Origin: an uncultured Lachnospiraceae bacterium | GTDB taxonomy: Bacteria > Bacillota > Clostridia > Lachnospirales > Lachnospiraceae | Assembly (NCBI GenBank): GCA_947176785.1 | Contig: CAMWSA010000137.1 | Coordinates: forward strand, 1 to 8,918 | Direction: 5' to 3' | DNA: 8,918 bases | Part shown: piece after piece, positions 6,337-8,918 of the stretch | How positions within the stretch are numbered: the stretch's first letter is position 1 | Layout: every line of letters starts with the position of its first letter | Position numbers and translations under genes: made by a program | The notes under the pieces: model-generated | Database searches by the model: none | What the model saw: only the letters and a program-made list of their open reading frames with translations | What the model was told of the DNA's origin: nothing

Positions 6337-7911
6337 TCACTCCACCAGATAGACATGGAAGAAGCGATCCTCCCTGAGCCTGGTATAGCCGCTCACATGG
6401 GGGTTCACGGCTACCAGCGCATCCAGGGTTTCCGCCGGCGCGTCCATATATACCAGAAACCCTTCCGCCGATGTCAGCAGCGGGTCCTGGGGGAGTTCCA
6501 GCATATGCTCATAGTCGGAATAAATCACATACCGGAACGGCCACACCTGATTAGCCATATACCAGCTCCTGTGCGGCTCCTCCTTTGCATACACGACAAT
6601 CAGCGGATATTCCGCGCCATAATGGCAGGCCGTCTCCTTCTTTTCCGCATCCTCCGGATAGAGGAACAGCACCTTCTGCTGTATGTGCCCTGCCAGGAAT
6701 GGGATACCGGCCAGCAATAACGCCGCTGTACAGGCCGGCTTCCGCCATTTTTTCCCCTCTGCCAATTCCGCCGCAGCCCGCCCCGGCAGATAAACCAGCA
6801 GCGGCAGGAGCAAGGCAAAAACCGGATAGAAATACCGGCAGGAGCTGGCTCCCAGAAACAGGGAGGTCTTCATCAGGAAACAGCTGGCCGCAATACAGGA
6901 CAGGGCCATAGCCGCCAAACATGCCAGCGCCACCCGGTCGCGTCCCTTTTGAAAGAACTGGGCCGCCAGCGCTGCCACGGAAAGCAGCAGCAGGGGCCAC
7001 ATCATACCTGCAAACACGTTCTCGTTCAGCACCGGCAGGAACATGCCGCACATCTCCCAAAAACTGCCGTTTACCAGGACAGAGAGCGCCGCTTCCCCCC
7101 GATATCCATGGAAAATATGCTCCAGGCTGGCGGGAAAAAGCCACACGGCTAACCCGATGGCGGCGCACATGGCCAGTCCGTACAGGAGCATACGCAGCAA
7201 ACCCTTCCTGCGGAGCAATGCCCTGACACAATATGCCAGCGTCAGAAAAAAGGGTACCAGCAGGCAGAAATAATGCGTCAGGAAAGCCAGGAAACACAAT
7301 ACGGCCCCTGCCCCCGTGTATACGGCAAAACGCTTTCTGCCACAATTCTCCTGCTGCATCATCCGAACGATGACGCAGGCATACAAAACCGTCCACATGG
7401 CGGACATGGTATACATCCGTATGAACATCACATTGCTGACTGTGGAGGGAGCCACCGCGTACACCAGCCCCGCCGCCAGCGTCACCCAGCCATTGTACCT
7501 CCGGCTGTCCAGACCATACAGCAGAAACAGAATACCTCCCAGCGTCACGCCGGAGCAGAGCATATTCAGCCCCAGACCGAACCATTTGTAGAAATGCTCG
7601 GGAAACAGGGACATGATTAAATTCAAGGTCAGATAATACAGCGGCGGATGCACGTCCTCCGCCTGGTTCTGCACCACCTCCGCAAACCGAAACCGCTCCC
7701 CTGTCCGCACCATGAACTGCCGCTGGATCTCATAGCCCGTGCGGACATCGTAGGCGCTCCTGGGATTCAGTGACACGCGGCCCGTGCTGGACCAGTAGGA
7801 ATAATATTCATCCTCATGAAATCCCTGCTTTTGCACACCATATACTGCAAGAAGCAAAAGGTGCGCCAGCAGCAATGCCATACACCACCAGTAAAAATGC
7901 CGTTTCTTCAT
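6337..7911 (-). CDS. GT-C / PMT-like polytopic glycosyltransferase (glycosyltransferase family 39-like)
   Basis: 524 residues, ATG at 7911 with AAGGG nine bases upstream. An N-terminal membrane segment (8-26) is followed by an extracellular loop with H32-E-D34-E35, the acidic motif expected in the first loop of GT-C enzymes. A DVHPPLYYL block (87-95), typical of the start of Pfam PMT_2, comes next. Roughly nine to ten further hydrophobic segments run to about residue 410. FIRMY (163-167) and THYF (212-215) are shared in order with the truncated gene at the left edge. The last 110 residues are soluble (e.g. ETACHYGAEYPLIVVY, 426-441). Family members transfer a sugar from a polyprenyl-phosphate carrier to lipid, polysaccharide or protein outside the cell; donor and acceptor here are unknown. 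It lies upstream of the pseB promoter in the same direction and has its own probable promoter at 8040-8068. Family confident, function inferred. Confidence 0.88.
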   Translation of the reverse strand: MKKRHFYWWCMALLLAHLLLLAVYGVQKQGFHEDEYYSYWSSTGRVSLNPRSAYDVRTGYEIQRQFMVRTGERFRFAEVVQNQAEDVHPPLYYLTLNLIMSLFPEHFYKWFGLGLNMLCSGVTLGGILFLLYGLDSRRYNGWVTLAAGLVYAVAPSTVSNVMFIRMYTMSAMWTVLYACVIVRMMQQENCGRKRFAVYTGAGAVLCFLAFLTHYFCLLVPFFLTLAYCVRALLRRKGLLRMLLYGLAMCAAIGLAVWLFPASLEHIFHGYRGEAALSVLVNGSFWEMCGMFLPVLNENVFAGMMWPLLLLSVAALAAQFFQKGRDRVALACLAAMALSCIAASCFLMKTSLFLGASSCRYFYPVFALLLPLLVYLPGRAAAELAEGKKWRKPACTAALLLAGIPFLAGHIQQKVLFLYPEDAEKKETACHYGAEYPLIVVYAKEEPHRSWYMANQVWPFRYVIYSDYEHMLELPQDPLLTSAEGFLVYMDAPAETLDALVAVNPHVSGYTRLREDRFFHVYLVE

Positions 7912-7972
7912 ATATTATTTCCCTTCAGGCATCAGGAAATACCCGACCTTTCCCAACTTTCTTTGATTCTCC

Positions 7973-8026
7973 GCCGATACGCCCGCCGCAGTGACTCCTC
8001 CGTCCCGCATAAGTGCGCCTATCGGC
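7973..8026 (-). promoter_or_regulatory. Structured leader: perfect 7-base inverted repeat enclosing a GC-rich loop
   Basis: GCCGATA and TATCGGC form a perfect seven-base stem closing a 40-base interior that contains a small CGCA/TGCG hairpin and a GGACGGAGGAG stretch. It lies in the predicted 5' leader of the 6337-7911 gene, about 60 bases before the start codon. I recognise no riboswitch class in it. It may be a regulatory RNA structure or a protein-binding dyad. Confidence 0.4.
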
Positions 8027-8039
8027 ACAGATTATTCAC

Positions 8040-8068
8040 ACCATAACACAGAAGCTCTATGCTGACAA
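8040..8068 (-). promoter_or_regulatory. Probable sigma-A promoter of the 6337-7911 gene
   Basis: On the minus strand a -35 TTGTCA (8068-8063), a 17-base spacer and a -10 TATGGT (8045-8040) preceded by TGT, an extended -10. The -10 matches consensus at four of six bases. The predicted transcript starts near 8033 and has a leader of roughly 120 bases. Confidence 0.5.
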
Positions 8069-8137
8069 GACCCTATGGGAAATATGATTACAGTCCTGAT
8101 ACATTTTAAATCTCAAAAAAATTTCGAAAAAAATAAT

Positions 8138-8153
8138 TGTCGCATCTTGCACA
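8138..8153. promoter_or_regulatory. Imperfect dyad overlapping the -35 of the blaI-like gene, candidate operator
   Basis: TGTcGCA-tct-TGCACA is an inverted repeat broken by one extra C, and it covers the -35 element. BlaI/MecI repressors normally bind dyads with TACA/TGTA half-sites at their own promoters. This one ends in TGT/ACA but lacks the full consensus. A second weak dyad, TATAAT-ggt-ATTgATA, overlays the -10 (8170-8185). Placement suits autoregulation; binding is inference. Confidence 0.35.
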
Positions 8154-8175
8154 TTTTTGCGCAGTGAATTATAAT
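8147..8175 (+). promoter_or_regulatory. Sigma-A promoter of the blaI-like/M56 operon
   Basis: -35 TTGCAC (8147-8152), 17-base spacer, perfect -10 TATAAT (8170-8175). A-tracts at about 8115-8136 lie just upstream where an UP element would sit. Transcription would start near 8182 with a leader of about 30 bases. Confidence 0.8.
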
Positions 8176-8198
8176 GGTATTGATATATGACGCCAAAA

Positions 8199-8204
8199 AA
8201 GGAG
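8199..8204 (+). promoter_or_regulatory. Ribosome binding site of the blaI-like gene
   Basis: AAGGAG nine bases before the ATG at 8214. It rules out the earlier in-frame ATG at 8187, which lies upstream of this site. Confidence 0.8.
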
Positions 8205-8213
8205 AAATTTTTT

Positions 8214-8600
8214 ATGAAACTTAATTTCAAAGAACTGGAAGTACTAAAAATCCTACACGAGTCCGACCACGCCCTAACCGCCACGGAGATTGTAAATTCC
8301 GATGCAGAGTTATCCCAGAGTACTGTGCAGGCCGTGCTTCGTAAGCTGCTGGCCAACGAACTGATCGAGGTGCAGGGCATAACTTACAGCGGCAACGTGT
8401 TGAGCAGGACCTTCGGGCTTACTGCGAAGTCCATGGATATCCTCACCGACAAATTCCTGCAGGACTACAGAAGCTTCCGCACCATTATCAACATGCCCAC
8501 TGCCCTTGCTGGCATGTTCAATATGAGCGAGACGGAGGCAGAGAGAAATCAGGACATTCAGATCCTCGAGAAGCTGTTGGCTGATCTCAAGAAAAAATAA
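8214..8600 (+). CDS. BlaI/MecI/CopY-like winged-helix transcriptional repressor
   Basis: 128 residues, within the usual size of the family (about 120-130). The start is set by AAGGAG nine bases upstream. The N-terminal part (about 5-70) reads as a BlaI-type winged helix: FKELEVLKILHE, then TATEIVNS as first helix of the helix-turn-helix, then SQSTVQAVLRKLLANELIEV as recognition helix and start of the wing. The C-terminal 40 residues are helical and would form the dimerisation region. In MecI and BlaI of Staphylococcus the sensor peptidase triggers cleavage at an Asn-Phe bond near residue 101. Here GMFN (100-103) lies at that position, but the bond is not Asn-Phe. The next gene begins 10 bases later and is M56-like, the standard BlaI partner. 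A dyad overlies its promoter, suggesting autoregulation. The wing sequence is unlike classical BlaI, so I call it BlaI-like without a gene symbol. Targets are unknown. Confidence 0.82.
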   Translation: MKLNFKELEVLKILHESDHALTATEIVNSDAELSQSTVQAVLRKLLANELIEVQGITYSGNVLSRTFGLTAKSMDILTDKFLQDYRSFRTIINMPTALAGMFNMSETEAERNQDIQILEKLLADLKKK

Positions 8601-8610
8601 GGTGGGTGCT

Positions 8611-8918
8611 ATGATTCATTTTAGTTTTTCATCCGTGCTGATGACGGTGATTGTCAGCAATTTGCTGCTGGTTGTGATTTCATTGCTCTTTCGCGATGAG
8701 GACGTATTGGCGAGGATTGGGTTTCGGCTGACCGCGATATTCTGCATCATAACTTTGATCCGGTTTCTGTTTCCCTTTGAGTTGCCTTTTGCGAAGACAG
8801 TCGCTCTTCCTGCAGGTATATCGTACGCCATATCCAAGCTGCGCCATCAGTACGAAATTATTCCGGGACTTCGAATCTCTATTTGGAATATTTTCTGCGT
8901 GGTGTGGCTTGTGGAAAG
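8611..8918 (+). CDS. M56-family (BlaR1/MecR1-like) membrane peptidase, N-terminal part, cut off by the window edge
   Basis: The frame from the ATG at 8611 is open to the right edge: 102 codons plus two bases. GGTGG lies five bases upstream of the start. The N-terminus contains a hydrophobic helix (about 8-27), a charged RDED turn, and a second helix (about 36-53). An RFLFPFELPFAKTVALP stretch (51-67) follows, the Arg-x-x-x-Pro-Phe-Glu-x-Pro-Phe pattern I associate with the start of clostridial M56 proteins. A third helix begins near residue 90. The zinc-binding HExxH and any sensor domain lie outside the window. In the known systems the membrane peptidase senses a beta-lactam or other signal and leads to inactivation of the BlaI repressor, here encoded directly upstream. 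The assignment rests on the N-terminal pattern and on the neighbour. Codon and base use look less GC-rich than in the glycan genes to the left. Confidence 0.75.
   Translation, partial: MIHFSFSSVLMTVIVSNLLLVVISLLFRDEDVLARIGFRLTAIFCIITLIRFLFPFELPFAKTVALPAGISYAISKLRHQYEIIPGLRISIWNIFCVVWLVE

Noticed and set aside
6551..7585. Minus-strand open frame of 344 codons in another frame of the 6337-7911 gene
   Set aside because: It overlaps the convincing GT-C frame completely, is Gly/Ala/Arg-rich without membrane segments, and has no supporting start signal.
7912..8213. Riboswitch, tRNA or small protein gene in the divergent gap
   Set aside because: No conserved riboswitch core, no cloverleaf and no short frame with a ribosome binding site could be recognised.
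8057..8380. Minus-strand open frame of 107 codons over the divergent region and the blaI-like gene
   Set aside because: It runs antisense to a well-supported gene and through both promoters. Its Ser-rich sequence has no family resemblance.
8616..8837. Minus-strand open frame of 73 codons
   Set aside because: Antisense shadow of the M56-like gene.

Overview
The window looks like a moderately GC-rich Firmicute, most likely a gut Lachnospiraceae-type Clostridium. The evidence is strong AGGAG-type ribosome binding sites, sigma-A promoters (one a TTGCAT/17/TATAAT with extended -10), a BlaI-type repressor followed by an M56 (BlaR1-type) membrane peptidase, and large polytopic proteins of the GT-C kind. 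The assignment is inference from style, not from a marker gene.

Layout. From the left edge to about 7.9 kb everything is on the minus strand and concerns surface glycans. In transcription order (right to left) there is: a complete PMT-like GT-C membrane protein (6337-7911); a 181-base gap with a near-consensus promoter; a pseB-type UDP-GlcNAc 4,6-dehydratase/5-epimerase (5160-6155); a 664-residue polytopic protein with an internal 50-codon tandem duplication (3095-5089); a 583-residue polytopic protein with a soluble C-terminal domain (1206-2957); and a second PMT-like GT-C protein (1-1209), joined to its predecessor by a 4-base GTGA overlap and cut off by the window edge. From about 8.2 kb the direction reverses. 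A small BlaI/MecI-like winged-helix repressor (8214-8600) is followed 10 bases later by the start of an M56/BlaR1-like gene (8611-end, cut off). The 302-base divergent region 7912-8213 carries a promoter for each side.

How the parts may work together (inference). PseB makes a UDP-4-keto-6-deoxy-L-hexosamine, the first intermediate towards pseudaminic-acid-type or related 2,6-dideoxy amino sugars. The polytopic proteins resemble enzymes that move a sugar from a polyprenyl-phosphate donor to an acceptor outside the membrane. The window therefore looks like part of an envelope-polysaccharide, teichoic-acid or glycoprotein decoration locus, with further genes expected to the left. The BlaI/M56 pair is probably a separate antibiotic- or envelope-stress-sensing unit, although it shares the divergent promoter region with the glycan genes.

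I saw no rRNA, tRNA, CRISPR array, insertion sequence or phage gene. The points most worth checking are the paralogous GT-C pair that brackets the pseB operon, the 150-bp in-frame duplication, the structured leader of the 6337-7911 gene, and the dyads over the blaI-like promoter.
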